Origin: Gammaproteobacteria bacterium
GTDB taxonomy: Bacteria > Pseudomonadota > Gammaproteobacteria > Competibacterales > Competibacteraceae
DNA length: 64,000 nt
Reading direction: 5' to 3'
Assembly (NCBI GenBank): GCA_024235095.1
Contig: JACKNC010000004.1
Location: 98,793-162,792, forward strand
Part shown: positions 43,374 through 52,474 of the stretch, piece after piece
How positions within the stretch are numbered: position 1 is the stretch's first letter
How the letters are laid out: each line of letters starts with the position of its first letter
Program-made: the position numbers and the translations under genes
Notes under the pieces: model-generated
Told to the model about the DNA's origin: nothing
Database searches by the model: none
The model's input: only the letters and a program-made list of their open reading frames with translations

Positions 43374-44930
43374 ATGCGTCAGGATAATCAGGCAGTCACT
43401 CTGCGGATCGGCGCCACCCTGGAACAATTCTTGACTATAATTAGCTGGACAGGACTTGAATCAGTTTCAGGACACGATCACGGATTACCGATAGCCTTGA
43501 GCAGGCAAATCATTTTCGGACTGACCGCTCGCACTGTCGTCGTTTTCAGCTTTGCAGCGATCTTGGCAATGGGGGCGACGATTATGACGGGCCGCGTCTT
43601 CGATCGACTGCGCGCAAGTCAGGAGCGTTTGACCAAGGTCGAGGTTGAAGAGTTGATGACATCGGTGCGCCTGATCCAGCAGACCGAGACGCTGATCGGC
43701 CTGGGACTGATGCTGACGCACGCCGATCATCATGCTGAGCGCCGGCGCGCGGTGATGGAACTCAATGACCGCCAGGCATGGATCACCGAGCTAACAGGTG
43801 AACTGACGTCCGCCGATCCAGATCGGCGCCTCATCGAACGAGCCGCCGATGCGCAGCGCCGCCTGTCAGAAAACATCCAGACGCTGAATGCGGTGGTGCG
43901 TGATCGAATCGATGCGCAACACCCGGACAAGGGACCGGTGTCTCCCGACCAGGAGGAACAGGCTCGCCGTATCCGTCAACTCTCGATGGATAACCGCGAA
44001 CTAGCGAGCCAGCTCTCGGTATTGATGAGCTATTTCTCGGCATCAAAACGCCGACAACTGCAAAGCCAGAGTGAACAACTTATCCAGGATATTCAACATC
44101 ATCAGCAAAATCTCTTCATCCTCACCATTCTTTTATTGCTTTCCACGCTCGGCGCTGGTCTGTACTTCAAATACGGGGTAGTGGACCGTGTCGTAAAGTT
44201 GCAACGAGCGGTGGATCAAGATGAAGTGGATCCCACTGATCTGACGCTCAGCGGCAATGATGAGGTCGCGCAACTGGCCTACACCGTTAAGCGATACGTG
44301 AGGCGCATCCAGTTGCAGGAAGCGCGCATGAAACAGATCAATGCTGATCTGGCCTTTCTGGCTGAGCACGATCCTCTGACGCAACTGGCTAACCGGCGGC
44401 ATTTCGACGTCGCCGCTCGCCAATTGCTGCAACACAGCCGCGCGCCTTTGTGCATAGCCATTATCGATATCGATCACTTCAAGCGCGTTAACGACCGGTA
44501 TGGCCATGCTGTCGGCGATTTGGCGCTGCAACATATCGTCCGGTGGATTCAGGCCGGTCTCCGCGAAAGCGATGTGCTGGCCCGCTTGGGAGGCGAGGAG
44601 TTTTGCGTGGCGGCGCCAATGCAATCGATCATGATTGCCTGCGATGTGTTCGACCGCATCCGGCAGCGCATCGCAGACGAACCCATGCCGCTCGATCATG
44701 GCGGCTCATTGCGTCTCACCCTGAGTTTTGGCCTGACCTTGATCGAAGGATTGCCCTTGCCGCAGGATGCAGACCCGGAGCAAATGCAGCATTTGTTAAA
44801 CGCCGCCCTGCGTGCCGCCGACGAAGCGCTGTATACCGCCAAACATGGCGGACGTAATCAAGTGCGCGCGTCCAGCATCTTATTCAATGCTATGAAATAC
44901 TTGAGCGACGCACCAGAGGTGATGTCCTGA
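43374..44930 (+). CDS. Membrane diguanylate cyclase with periplasmic sensor region
   Basis: 518 residues from the ATG at 43374; a TTG three codons earlier is in frame. A first span lies near residues 45-62 (VVVFSFAAILAMGATIM). A helical periplasmic region of about 180 residues follows, then a second span (LFILTILLLLSTLGAGLYF), a short HAMP-like linker and a GGDEF domain from about residue 335. The active site GGEEF is intact (VLARLGGEEFCVAA) with the DIDHFKRVND metal region. It makes cyclic-di-GMP. The stop overlaps the next start as TGATG, so it is translationally coupled to a periplasmic binding protein, its likely ligand sensor. Confidence 0.9.
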   Translation: MRQDNQAVTLRIGATLEQFLTIISWTGLESVSGHDHGLPIALSRQIIFGLTARTVVVFSFAAILAMGATIMTGRVFDRLRASQERLTKVEVEELMTSVRLIQQTETLIGLGLMLTHADHHAERRRAVMELNDRQAWITELTGELTSADPDRRLIERAADAQRRLSENIQTLNAVVRDRIDAQHPDKGPVSPDQEEQARRIRQLSMDNRELASQLSVLMSYFSASKRRQLQSQSEQLIQDIQHHQQNLFILTILLLLSTLGAGLYFKYGVVDRVVKLQRAVDQDEVDPTDLTLSGNDEVAQLAYTVKRYVRRIQLQEARMKQINADLAFLAEHDPLTQLANRRHFDVAARQLLQHSRAPLCIAIIDIDHFKRVNDRYGHAVGDLALQHIVRWIQAGLRESDVLARLGGEEFCVAAPMQSIMIACDVFDRIRQRIADEPMPLDHGGSLRLTLSFGLTLIEGLPLPQDADPEQMQHLLNAALRAADEALYTAKHGGRNQVRASSILFNAMKYLSDAPEVMS

Positions 44931-46414
44931 TGATTATCAAGCGGCTGTATCATTTTTTAGGTTTTGGCATGCTGCTCGTTGGCCTGAATCTGCCCGTCGC
45001 AGCGCACGATGTCATTCGCCTGGGGACTGAGTTGGAGCCGCCAGTCCTGGACCCGACGCGGACCGCTTCAGCTTCCGCCGGTGAAATCACCTGGTGCAAT
45101 GTATTTGAAGGTTTGACGGTGATCGATGGCCAAGGTCGCCTGCAACCGCGGCTGGCGACCGGTTGGACTTTATCAGACGATGGATTGCGCTACGCATTTA
45201 CGTTGCGCAAGGGGGTGCGCTTTCACGATGGCCGGCCCTTCGACGCGCAAACGGCTGCGTTCAGCATAAACCGCATCATCGAACCCAACTCGGCAAACCC
45301 GCAAAAAGTCTGGTTTGGAAAGATCGAAACTGCGCAAGCAAAAGAGCCATATCTGTTGATTATTCAACTCAAACGGCCTGATGCGTTGTTGCCATTTGCG
45401 CTGGCGTTGCCTGCCGCCGTCATGGTGCACCCTGACACGGCGGCTGACAATGGCGCACACCCTGTCGGCACTGGTCCCTTCCGCTTTGCGGACTGGAAGC
45501 GCGGGCATTCGACCTGGCTGGAGCGCAATGACACGTACTGGGGAAAAAAACCGGCTTTGCGACGCGCCGAGTTCATCTACATGCAGACCGCCGCAGAAAA
45601 GGAGACCCTGCTGGCCGAAGGACTGGTGGATGGACTAATGAGTGTGACGGCGTTGACGAATCGCTTCCTGATTCGTCCAGACTTCCAGATGATTCCACGC
45701 AAGATTGAAGGCAAAACGCTGTTAGCTATCAACAACGCCCGTCCGCCCTTCAACGACCTGCGGGTGCGCCGAGCGCTGGCCCACGCCATTGACCGCGTCC
45801 GGCTGAGCGCTTTGTACGGCCCCCCCTTCAAACCGGAACTGATTGGCAGCCACTTCGCGCCCTGGCGTCCTGGCTACATCAATCTGGTCAATCGTTACCC
45901 CTACGACCCGGCGCGCGCCCGCGCTCTGCTGCGCGCCGCCGGCGTGGAAAATGGCGCGCCCGTAACGCTGAAAGCGCCACCGACCGATTATGGCCGGTAT
46001 GGCAGTCTGAAAATTGCGGCGGACCTGGAGGCAGTGGGTTTTCGGGTCGAGGTGGAACAACTGGACTGGCGGCGTTGGATGAGCGAGGTGTTCGAGCAAA
46101 AAAACTATGCGCTCACCCTGATTGTTCACATTGAGCCGATGGATCTCGATATCTACGCCCGCGATGATTACTACTTCAACTATAACAATAAGGCATTTAA
46201 GGCCATTTGGGAGCACGTGTTAAACGCCCACAGCGAATCAGAGTTGCTCCACTGGCTCGGTGAAGCCCAGCAGCAGGTTACTGAAGACGCCGTGAACGTC
46301 TTTCTTTACATGCTCCCTGAATTAAGCCTGATGCATCGTCGTCTGACCGGTTTCTGGGAAGAAACGCCGATACCGTCGATCGTACTGGAGGATGTGCGCT
46401 GGATTGATCCATAA
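44930..46414 (+). CDS. Family 5 extracellular solute-binding protein (peptide/nickel type)
   Basis: 494 residues with a signal peptide (LYHFLGFGMLLVGLNLPVAAHD). It has the SBP_bac_5 signature region TELEPPVLDPTRTA ... LQPRLATGWTLSDDGLRYAFTLRKGVRFHDGRPFDAQ and PVGTGPFRFADWKRG. Such proteins usually deliver oligopeptides to an ABC importer, but no permease or ATPase gene is nearby. The 1-nt start/stop overlap with the cyclase gene suggests that it reports ligand occupancy to that protein's periplasmic part. That partnership is inference. Confidence 0.88.
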   Translation: MIIKRLYHFLGFGMLLVGLNLPVAAHDVIRLGTELEPPVLDPTRTASASAGEITWCNVFEGLTVIDGQGRLQPRLATGWTLSDDGLRYAFTLRKGVRFHDGRPFDAQTAAFSINRIIEPNSANPQKVWFGKIETAQAKEPYLLIIQLKRPDALLPFALALPAAVMVHPDTAADNGAHPVGTGPFRFADWKRGHSTWLERNDTYWGKKPALRRAEFIYMQTAAEKETLLAEGLVDGLMSVTALTNRFLIRPDFQMIPRKIEGKTLLAINNARPPFNDLRVRRALAHAIDRVRLSALYGPPFKPELIGSHFAPWRPGYINLVNRYPYDPARARALLRAAGVENGAPVTLKAPPTDYGRYGSLKIAADLEAVGFRVEVEQLDWRRWMSEVFEQKNYALTLIVHIEPMDLDIYARDDYYFNYNNKAFKAIWEHVLNAHSESELLHWLGEAQQQVTEDAVNVFLYMLPELSLMHRRLTGFWEETPIPSIVLEDVRWIDP

Positions 46415-46454
46415 TAAAGTTGTTGCTTGGATCATCCAGCGCCCTTGCAAGGGG

Positions 46455-47630
46455 CTAATCCCGCCGCAAACTGTCGGAAATCGCCACTGGCGTGGGGTAG
46501 GTGAGCACCAGATAATAGGTCGAGGCGATGAAAGTCAGGAGGGTCGTCGCCTGCACCAGATACGACGCCTCCCGGCTGATCAGCTCATTCTGTTGGGCCA
46601 GCACCGCGATCAGCAGTGAAAACTCGCTCACCTGTCCCAAACGCACGCCGACCTCCATGGCAATGCGCGGTCGCTCCCCGGCCCATTGCAGGAAACCGCG
46701 AAACACCCAGGGTTTGACCCCCATCAGCAATACGCCCAATACCAGGGTGGGAAAGAACACCGTGCTCAGCATACCCAGGTCGAAGCCGGCGCCCAGCGAG
46801 AAGAAGAACAGCACCAGAAAGAAATCACGCAGGGGTTTGAGGCTTTCCGCAATGTACAGGGCAATGGGGCTGGCAGCCAGCGCCACTCCGCCGATGAATG
46901 CGCCAATCGCATAGGAGAGTCCTAAGAGAGCGGCGATCTGTGAGATGCATAAACACCAGCCAATCGCGACCAGGAAGATGTATTCACGAATCTTGTCAAA
47001 TTTATGGATCAGCGGGATCAGGAGATAGCGTGAAACCAGGAAGGCGAAGCCCAGCAGCATGGGCAGCGTCACAATGAGCAGGCCCAGTCCTTGTAATGAG
47101 GAACCGCGTCCGCCCAGTCCCTCAATCAGCAGCAAAATGGCGATCGCCAGCAAATCCTGCAACAGCAGGATACTGATGATAATCTCACCGGTATGCTGGT
47201 GATGCAGGGTGCGAGTGGGCAGCAGTTTGAGACCGATGATGGTGCTGGAGAAGGTCATTGCCGCGCCAATCAGCAAGCACTCGCCTAAGGTATAGCCGAA
47301 CAACCAGGCGACTCCCGCGCCCAGTATGGCGAAGACCAGCGAAGTACCGAAGGTAATCAGCGTGGCCTTGCGTAGCATTTGCAGCAAGCGTTGTGGCGAC
47401 AGATCCAGCCCGAGCAGGAATAACAGAAACATAATGCCCACCTGCGCCATTTCTTCAATCGCGGCTGCATTGTCGATCCACCGAAAACCGTAGGGACCGA
47501 TGGCGATGCCCAGCACGATGTAGGCGATGGGCAAGGCCTGACGGGCGTACAATGCCAACGTAGCGCACGCCGCCGCGCCGGTAAAAATGAGGAACAGGGA
47601 GAAAACCAGAGCGTTTTGGGCTTCGTGCAT
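46455..47630 (-). CDS. CPA2-type cation/proton antiporter without RCK domain
   Basis: 391 residues from the ATG at 47630; the frame is open 58 codons upstream but that part is not protein-like. About twelve hydrophobic segments are visible, with family motifs IVLGIAIGPYGF, MFLLFLLGLDLSP, AMTFSSTIIGLKLL, LQDLLAIAILLL and the helix-6-like GAFIGGVALAASP. It resembles the KefB/KefC membrane core but lacks the C-terminal nucleotide-binding RCK domain. It probably exchanges K+ or Na+ for protons across the inner membrane. It converges with the binding-protein gene. Confidence 0.86.
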   Translation of the reverse strand: MHEAQNALVFSLFLIFTGAAACATLALYARQALPIAYIVLGIAIGPYGFRWIDNAAAIEEMAQVGIMFLLFLLGLDLSPQRLLQMLRKATLITFGTSLVFAILGAGVAWLFGYTLGECLLIGAAMTFSSTIIGLKLLPTRTLHHQHTGEIIISILLLQDLLAIAILLLIEGLGGRGSSLQGLGLLIVTLPMLLGFAFLVSRYLLIPLIHKFDKIREYIFLVAIGWCLCISQIAALLGLSYAIGAFIGGVALAASPIALYIAESLKPLRDFFLVLFFFSLGAGFDLGMLSTVFFPTLVLGVLLMGVKPWVFRGFLQWAGERPRIAMEVGVRLGQVSEFSLLIAVLAQQNELISREASYLVQATTLLTFIASTYYLVLTYPTPVAISDSLRRD

Positions 47631-47848
47631 GATGGACTCGTTAGACGGATGAAATCGCTCGCTCCAATAGCGCCTGAACAGAAATCCGCCAGGTTGGCGC
47701 GCCAGCATTTTCGTTCGGACACTACTATAACAGCAAGCGCGATGATAACGAGACTGGGCGACATCGCAAGGCATGTTTCCCGCCAAACCCGGCAACCATG
47801 CCATAATGCATTTTTTCGCTGTCCTGGCGATAGCCCGAATAAGAACCC

Positions 47849-48451
47849 TTGAATAACACTGACGCTAACTTGTTCAATAACCTACCCCGCTGGCGCCGCT
47901 ATCGGGTGGGCGCGGCATGCAATCCGCCGCCTGGGTTGGCCTGCTGGCTATTTGATCCCGGTTCACTGACTTGGCGGTTGCGCCAGTGCTGTCCAGACCG
48001 GTTCCAGGTACGGGTGCTCCGGCAGGGTTGGAGCCGTCCTTATCGGGATGAAGCGCGGGTCTTGCGCCTGCGTCTGGAGGCTCGAACGTGGACGCGCGAG
48101 GTACAGCTCTTCTGCGGTGATCAACCTTGGGTCTTTGCTCGGACGCTGATTCCAGCGGCGACCCTGCGAGGCCGTGGTCGTCGGCTCACCCAGTTGGGCA
48201 ATCGCCCTTTGGGTGAAGTGCTGTTCTCAGACCCCGGCGTTCAACGCGGCCCTGTGGAAATTGCTCGTATTATTACTGGCCAACGGCTGCATCAATGCGC
48301 TTTTGCCGGCTTTGCCGAACCTCCAGACGCGATCTGGGGACGACGCTCCATTTTTCGTATCGATGGCCAGCCCCTGCTGGTCTGCGAAATTTTCCTGCCT
48401 GATTCACCGGCATCTCCTGCTGATCGGATTCGCCCTTACCATGAATATTGA
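47849..48451 (+). CDS. ubiC: Chorismate pyruvate-lyase
   Basis: 200 residues. The family fingerprint is seen in LTWRLRQCCPDRFQVRVLRQGW, VQLFCGDQPWVFARTLIP (active-site arginine), LGEVLFSDP and IWGRRSIFRIDGQPLLVCEIFLP (arginine and glutamate). It removes pyruvate from chorismate to give 4-hydroxybenzoate, the ubiquinone ring precursor. The only plausible start is TTG at 47849, because the nearest upstream ATG (47805) is out of frame; a low-efficiency start is known for this gene type. It overlaps ubiA by 11 bp. Confidence 0.87.
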   Translation: MNNTDANLFNNLPRWRRYRVGAACNPPPGLACWLFDPGSLTWRLRQCCPDRFQVRVLRQGWSRPYRDEARVLRLRLEARTWTREVQLFCGDQPWVFARTLIPAATLRGRGRRLTQLGNRPLGEVLFSDPGVQRGPVEIARIITGQRLHQCAFAGFAEPPDAIWGRRSIFRIDGQPLLVCEIFLPDSPASPADRIRPYHEY

Positions 48452-49322
48452 CGTTTTTGAAGATCGATTTCGTGAATACGCACTACTGATGCGTTTGCAT
48501 CGTCCAATTGGCATATATTTGTTGCTATGGCCGACCCTATGGGCCTTATGGCTGGCTGGGAACGGCCAACCTCCTGCCAGCACTGTGCTGGTTTTCGTAC
48601 TCGGCGTAGTTCTGATGCGCTCTGCAGGTTGTGTGATCAACGATATCGCCGATCGCGATTTCGATCCGCATGTTGCCCGCACCCGCGATCGCCCTCTGGC
48701 GGCTGGACGGGTTACCCTGAGCGAAGCGGCTGGCGTGACGGCGGCCCTGATCCTGCTGGCCTTCGCCCTGGTGCTAACGCAGAACACGCTGACCATTCAA
48801 TTAGCCTTTATCGGTTTGGCGCTGACCATCAGTTACCCCTTCATGAAGCGGCTGCACTCCTTGCCTCAGATTCATCTGGGCGCAGCCTTCGGCTGGGCGA
48901 TTCCCATGGCCTACGCGGCAGTCAGCAATGAATTGCCGTTGATCGCCTGGTTGCTGTTCCTGGCCAATGTTTTGTGGTCCGTCATTTATGACACCGAGTA
49001 CGCGATGGTCGACCGGGAAGATGATCTCAAGATCGGCGTAAAATCCACGGCTATTTTGTTTGGCGACCGGGATAAGCAAATCATCGGTTATCTGCAAGCC
49101 GCCTTGCTGACGCTATTGGCGGGCATCGGCCTGTTAAGCGGTCGAGGCGGCGTCTATTATCTGGGATTATTGACGGCGAGTTGGCTGGCGCTCTATCAGC
49201 AATACCTGATCCGTGACCGTGCGCCGGAAGAATGCTTCAAGGCGTTTCTCAACAATAATGCCTTTGGATTAGCCATTTTCTGCGGATTGTTGGTGGATTT
49301 CCTGCCAGCCGCGGCTACCTGA
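48441..49322 (+). CDS. ubiA: 4-hydroxybenzoate polyprenyltransferase
   Basis: 293 residues from the ATG at 48441, inside the end of ubiC; the same frame is open to 48174, but the earlier part is a shadow of ubiC. Both aspartate-rich prenyl-diphosphate motifs are present (NDIADRDFDPHVARTRDRP and DTEYAMVDREDDLKIGVKS). About nine membrane spans follow the UbiA pattern. It attaches the octaprenyl-type chain to 4-hydroxybenzoate in the inner membrane, directly after UbiC in ubiquinone synthesis. Coupling with ubiC ensures matched production. Confidence 0.95.
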   Translation: MNIDVFEDRFREYALLMRLHRPIGIYLLLWPTLWALWLAGNGQPPASTVLVFVLGVVLMRSAGCVINDIADRDFDPHVARTRDRPLAAGRVTLSEAAGVTAALILLAFALVLTQNTLTIQLAFIGLALTISYPFMKRLHSLPQIHLGAAFGWAIPMAYAAVSNELPLIAWLLFLANVLWSVIYDTEYAMVDREDDLKIGVKSTAILFGDRDKQIIGYLQAALLTLLAGIGLLSGRGGVYYLGLLTASWLALYQQYLIRDRAPEECFKAFLNNNAFGLAIFCGLLVDFLPAAAT

Positions 49323-49343
49323 ACCTTCATTGGGAGAAGAACT

Positions 49344-49670
49344 ATGTTAATCGTTCATGTCTTCGTCCACGTCAAACCGGACTGCATTGAAACCTTCAAG
49401 AACGCCTCACTGGAAAACGCCCGGCACAGTGTCCATGAACCGGGTATTGTCCGGTTCGATGTCATTCAACAAACCGATGATCCCACTCGCTTTGTGCTCA
49501 TCGAGATCTATCGCGCAGTCGATGCGCCCGCTCAGCATAAGGAAACCGCGCACTACGCAATGTGGCGCGATACCGTAGCTGATATGATGGCCGAACCCCG
49601 TAGTAGTGTGAAATATGTCAATCTATTCCCGGACGACGAGGGTTGGAATTATCCGGGCAGCGAGCGGTGA
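49344..49670 (+). CDS. ABM-domain protein (antibiotic biosynthesis monooxygenase-like, YgiN/LsrG type)
   Basis: 108 residues, a single ferredoxin-like ABM domain: MLIVHVFVHVKPDCIETFK, ENARHSVHEPGIVRFDVIQQTDDPTRFVLIEIYR and HKETAHYAMWRDTV. Relatives act as quinol monooxygenases (YgiN) or as LsrG. GGGAGAAG lies 7 bases before the ATG. It lies 21 bp after ubiA, so a quinone-linked role is attractive, but the reaction is not shown by the sequence. Confidence 0.82.
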   Translation: MLIVHVFVHVKPDCIETFKNASLENARHSVHEPGIVRFDVIQQTDDPTRFVLIEIYRAVDAPAQHKETAHYAMWRDTVADMMAEPRSSVKYVNLFPDDEGWNYPGSER

Positions 49671-49696
49671 GTGGTCAGTGACGGAGCGTCCTGCGC

Positions 49697-50551
49697 GTGG
49701 TTGAGGAGTTGTGCCTGCGGACGCCCTGGCTAAACCTTGCGGCGCGAGCTTGGGGGCCGCCGGATGGAACCCCCGTGCTTGCCGCGCATGGCTGGCTGGA
49801 TAACGCCGCCAGTTTTGACGCCCTGGCGCCTCTGTTGCCTGACATGCGCTTGGTAGCGGTCGATCTGACCGGACATGGCGGGTCGGATCACCGCCCGCCC
49901 GGCGTCCCTTATCACTTCGTGGATTTTATTGCCGATCTGGTGGCTGCCGCCGATGCGCTGGGTTGGGATCGCTTCGCTCTGCTGGGTCATTCGCTGGGCG
50001 GCGGTTTGGTCAGTTTCATGGCTGCCGCCTTGCCAGAACGGGTCAGCCGGGTGGCGATGATCGAGGGTCTCGGGCCGCCGACCAGCCATCCCGCTGACGG
50101 TCCAGCGGACTTGCGCAAGGCAATTGAGCAGATGAATGCCCTGCCGCGCAAGCACCCACCGATTTATCCCAGTGTAGACGCCGCTATTCAGGCCCGTTGT
50201 GAAGCCAGCGGTCTGTCGTGGTTGGCGGCAAGCATTCTGGTCGGGCGCGGCCTGCAAGCGGTCGGCGAGGGTTATGGCTGGCGCACTGATCCCCGCCTGC
50301 GCTTTGTCTCGCCGCTGTATCTGAGCGAACGGCAAATCCTGGCCTACATGGAACGGATTCAGGTCCCGGCGCTGTTGATCTGCGGCGCGGACGGCTATCT
50401 AGTCAAGCGCGCCTACATGCAAGAGCGTTACGCACGCATTCCCCAATTGACTGTTAAAGTTTTGCCTGGTGGACACCACCCCCACCTGGAAGACCCTCAA
50501 TCCTGTGCTGATTTACTAAAGCCATTCTTCGCGGCGGTCACCACCGCATAG
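49697..50551 (+). CDS. Alpha/beta-fold hydrolase
   Basis: 284 residues starting at GTG 49697 with GGAG 11 bases upstream. The oxyanion region is AAHGWLDNAASF, the nucleophile elbow is LLGHSLGGGL (serine near residue 104), an acid lies in LICGADGYLV, and the histidine is in LPGGHHPHLEDP. Fold and spacing fit esterase or haloalkane-dehalogenase-like MhpC relatives. No signal peptide is present. It follows the ABM gene by 26 bp and may share its transcript. The substrate is unknown. Confidence 0.85.
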   Translation: MVEELCLRTPWLNLAARAWGPPDGTPVLAAHGWLDNAASFDALAPLLPDMRLVAVDLTGHGGSDHRPPGVPYHFVDFIADLVAAADALGWDRFALLGHSLGGGLVSFMAAALPERVSRVAMIEGLGPPTSHPADGPADLRKAIEQMNALPRKHPPIYPSVDAAIQARCEASGLSWLAASILVGRGLQAVGEGYGWRTDPRLRFVSPLYLSERQILAYMERIQVPALLICGADGYLVKRAYMQERYARIPQLTVKVLPGGHHPHLEDPQSCADLLKPFFAAVTTA

Positions 50552-50599
50552 CGCCTCTTCTGCTATCGGAACCATCCTTCTGTAGTCTCGCTAGCAGTG

Positions 50600-50628
50600 A
50601 TCCCTACATTCCAAGGGATGTATTTTTT
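50600..50628 (+). terminator. Possible terminator after the ubiC-ubiA group
   Basis: ATCCCT and AGGGAT form a 6-bp stem with an 8-base loop, followed after GTA by six T residues. The stem is AT-rich for a terminator, so confidence is low. Confidence 0.4.
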
Positions 50629-51060
50629 AATAATTTATAAAAATCAATTATATGACGAATATTTTAGTGAATTTCTCTATTAGCAGGACAATGGCTAGTC
50701 TATACGTTTTTAACCTTATTTTTATTATTTAAATTTATTATTACTAATAAAACAAAATTGGTATAGTTAAAATTTTATGTCAATAAAAAAGTATGAAAAC
50801 TATTTAACTACCCGTTCGTCCATTCAGGTACAATATAAATTGTTATTAACGACTTTAGTTGTTCATTTTTAATTTATTAAATTTATTATAATTTATTAAA
50901 ATATAACAACTGGATAACAAAAAAAATTGTAATTTATTTCCTGCGCATCAAGCACCAATCATTAAATTATATTTAAAGTACAATAACTTGAATAAATGTT
51001 CATTGTTGGCCCGGAATTGGCTATTAAGACAGGGAAAGTCACACACCTCAAATATAGCTT
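50629..51060. other. Strongly AT-rich gene-free island
   Basis: The stretch is made largely of A/T words (TTTATTATTTAAATTTATTATT-like runs) in a GC-rich surrounding and has no usable reading frame on either strand. Poly-A/T tracts recur every few tens of bases. Such sequence is expected to bend and to bind nucleoid proteins of the H-NS type. It could be a silenced foreign promoter region for the small membrane protein downstream or remnant of a mobile element. I see no CRISPR-like or tandem array. Confidence 0.6.
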
Positions 51061-51074
51061 AGGAGCCGTTGATC

Positions 51075-51293
51075 ATGAACCTCAAACACTACTTTGTCCT
51101 TTTCTCATCGACCATCATTTTACTATTTTCTCTATGGTTATTCAATTATCTATTTGAAAATGCAAATTATATTATCAGTGAGTTGTCATGGCTGTATTGC
51201 TTTGGAGCAATTGCCGGTTGTGGCTTAGCGACCATCGGATTTATGACAGAATTCGCCGACGATAAAACCGAGTTTTTATTAGCAACTTTATGA
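51075..51293 (+). CDS. Small two-span membrane protein of unknown function
   Basis: 72 residues from the ATG at 51075, with AGGAG (51061-51065) 9 bases upstream. Two hydrophobic segments (YFVLFSSTIILLFSLWLFNYLF and LYCFGAIAGCGLATIGFM) are joined by a short loop, and the tail is acidic (TEFADDKTEF). I recognise no family. Good ribosome site, normal hydrophobic design and position after the AT-rich island support a real, possibly transferred, gene. A MITE begins 4 bp after its stop. Confidence 0.6.
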   Translation: MNLKHYFVLFSSTIILLFSLWLFNYLFENANYIISELSWLYCFGAIAGCGLATIGFMTEFADDKTEFLLATL

Positions 51294-51297
51294 AATT

Positions 51298-51393
51298 TAT
51301 AGTAAAACTGTTTCATATTGATTATTCCGTCGGGCAAGGGATACCGCAATGGTTTGAGCACCCGGAGAACTATCCAAAAACTGTTTTACTATA
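51298..51393. mobile_element. IS630/Tc1-type MITE, 96 bp
   Basis: Left end TATAGTAAAACTGTTTCAT and right end, read inverted, TATAGTAAAACAGTTTTTGG are inverted repeats with one mismatch over 16 bp and carry the TA expected of IS630-type targets. The right end matches the end of the IS630 relic at 38354-38373 (TATAGTTAAACAGTTTTTAA) at 18 of 20 positions. No coding capacity is present, so the relic's family probably mobilised it. Confidence 0.7.
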
Positions 51394-51512
51394 TGTACCA
51401 TTTTGTTATTTTCACAATTTTGTGACCGATAGGCGCTAAGTCATTAATCCGGTTCAAAATTATCCGATCTTCCTTCTTCATCTTGCGTACCTAAAGTAGA
51501 GGAGTCATTCTC

Positions 51513-52415
51513 ATGTTTTCCAAGTGGAGCATTCAACTCAAATACTCCCTGATCTTCATCCTGACGTTGGCGCTCATTATCACTGGGCTTTTCATCGGCA
51601 TTTACAACCTGAAAACCGCTCAATTGCGCAATGAAGCCATAGCTTCGGCCGAACAGGTAATTGCTTTCCGTGCATGGGTAGCGAATACCGGCGTGGTTTG
51701 GGTCGACCATTTAGCGCCTGGCTTCCGCGATTTTCTCGGTAAGCGTAGCAACCATGACAACACGATGGAGTTTTTCTCGAAAAATCCCGCATTAGCGACC
51801 CGTGAACTCTCGGACATCGTCAGCAAGACAGCGACCCGCGCTACTTTTCGCGTCACCAGCGATGAATATCGCAACCCCGCCAACGCCCCGGATCGCTTTG
51901 AGACCGCTTCGATCCAGGCGTTCAAAGCCAATCGCGATGTCAAGTACAACGACACGTACGAAGGCGCTTTTTACCGCTATGCCCAGCCGATCCTAGTCAA
52001 GGAATCCTGCTTAAAATGCCATGGCGATCCGAAAGACGCGCCAGCGGATGTTATTGCCAAATATGGCGACAAACGGGCGTTTGGCTACAAGGTCGGCGAT
52101 GTGCGCGGCATTATCAGCGTCAAATTGCCGGATATCACCCTGATTAACGTTTTGCAGACTTTCCTGAATCCCTACACGCTTGGCTTGATCGTGGTGGCGT
52201 TCCTCCTGAATTTTCTATATACCCACCAATCAATTATAATGCGCCTGAAAAAATTGGCGCAGACCACCGAACGCATCGCTCAAGGTGAGTTAGGGTTGAC
52301 GTTGCAGGACAAACCAGACAGTCACGATGAAGTCGACCATGTACAACATGCGGTTGGCTTGTTGCGCAATAGCGTCGTAGTCGCCATGAAGCGATTACAG
52401 AAAACTCTCTCCTAA
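51513..52415 (+). CDS. Membrane sensor with DUF3365 (Tll0287-like) haem domain and HAMP
   Basis: 300 residues. One span lies at about 8-30 (YSLIFILTLALIITGLFIGIY). A periplasmic DUF3365 domain follows with a haem c motif CLKCH (C166, C169, H170) near its end. A second span (TLGLIVVAFLLNFLYT) leads to a HAMP domain (MRLKKLAQTTERIAQGELGLTL). There is no catalytic output domain, so it must act through partners. GAGGAG precedes the start. The next gene, 59 bp downstream, encodes a small DUF4388-like protein. Haem sensing of gas or redox state is family-based inference. Confidence 0.85.
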   Translation: MFSKWSIQLKYSLIFILTLALIITGLFIGIYNLKTAQLRNEAIASAEQVIAFRAWVANTGVVWVDHLAPGFRDFLGKRSNHDNTMEFFSKNPALATRELSDIVSKTATRATFRVTSDEYRNPANAPDRFETASIQAFKANRDVKYNDTYEGAFYRYAQPILVKESCLKCHGDPKDAPADVIAKYGDKRAFGYKVGDVRGIISVKLPDITLINVLQTFLNPYTLGLIVVAFLLNFLYTHQSIIMRLKKLAQTTERIAQGELGLTLQDKPDSHDEVDHVQHAVGLLRNSVVVAMKRLQKTLS

Positions 52416-52474
52416 TCCCAAATGAGGCATGGTCAGAAAAAGCCCATGCCTCAACTGAATCACGAGACGCTATC

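Noticed and set aside
48174..48440. Extended start of ubiA
   Set aside because: This part is the out-of-frame shadow of ubiC; the ATG at 48441 begins the family sequence.
50629..51060. AT-rich block as a replication origin
   Set aside because: No cluster of DnaA boxes and no dnaA, gidA or parAB neighbours.
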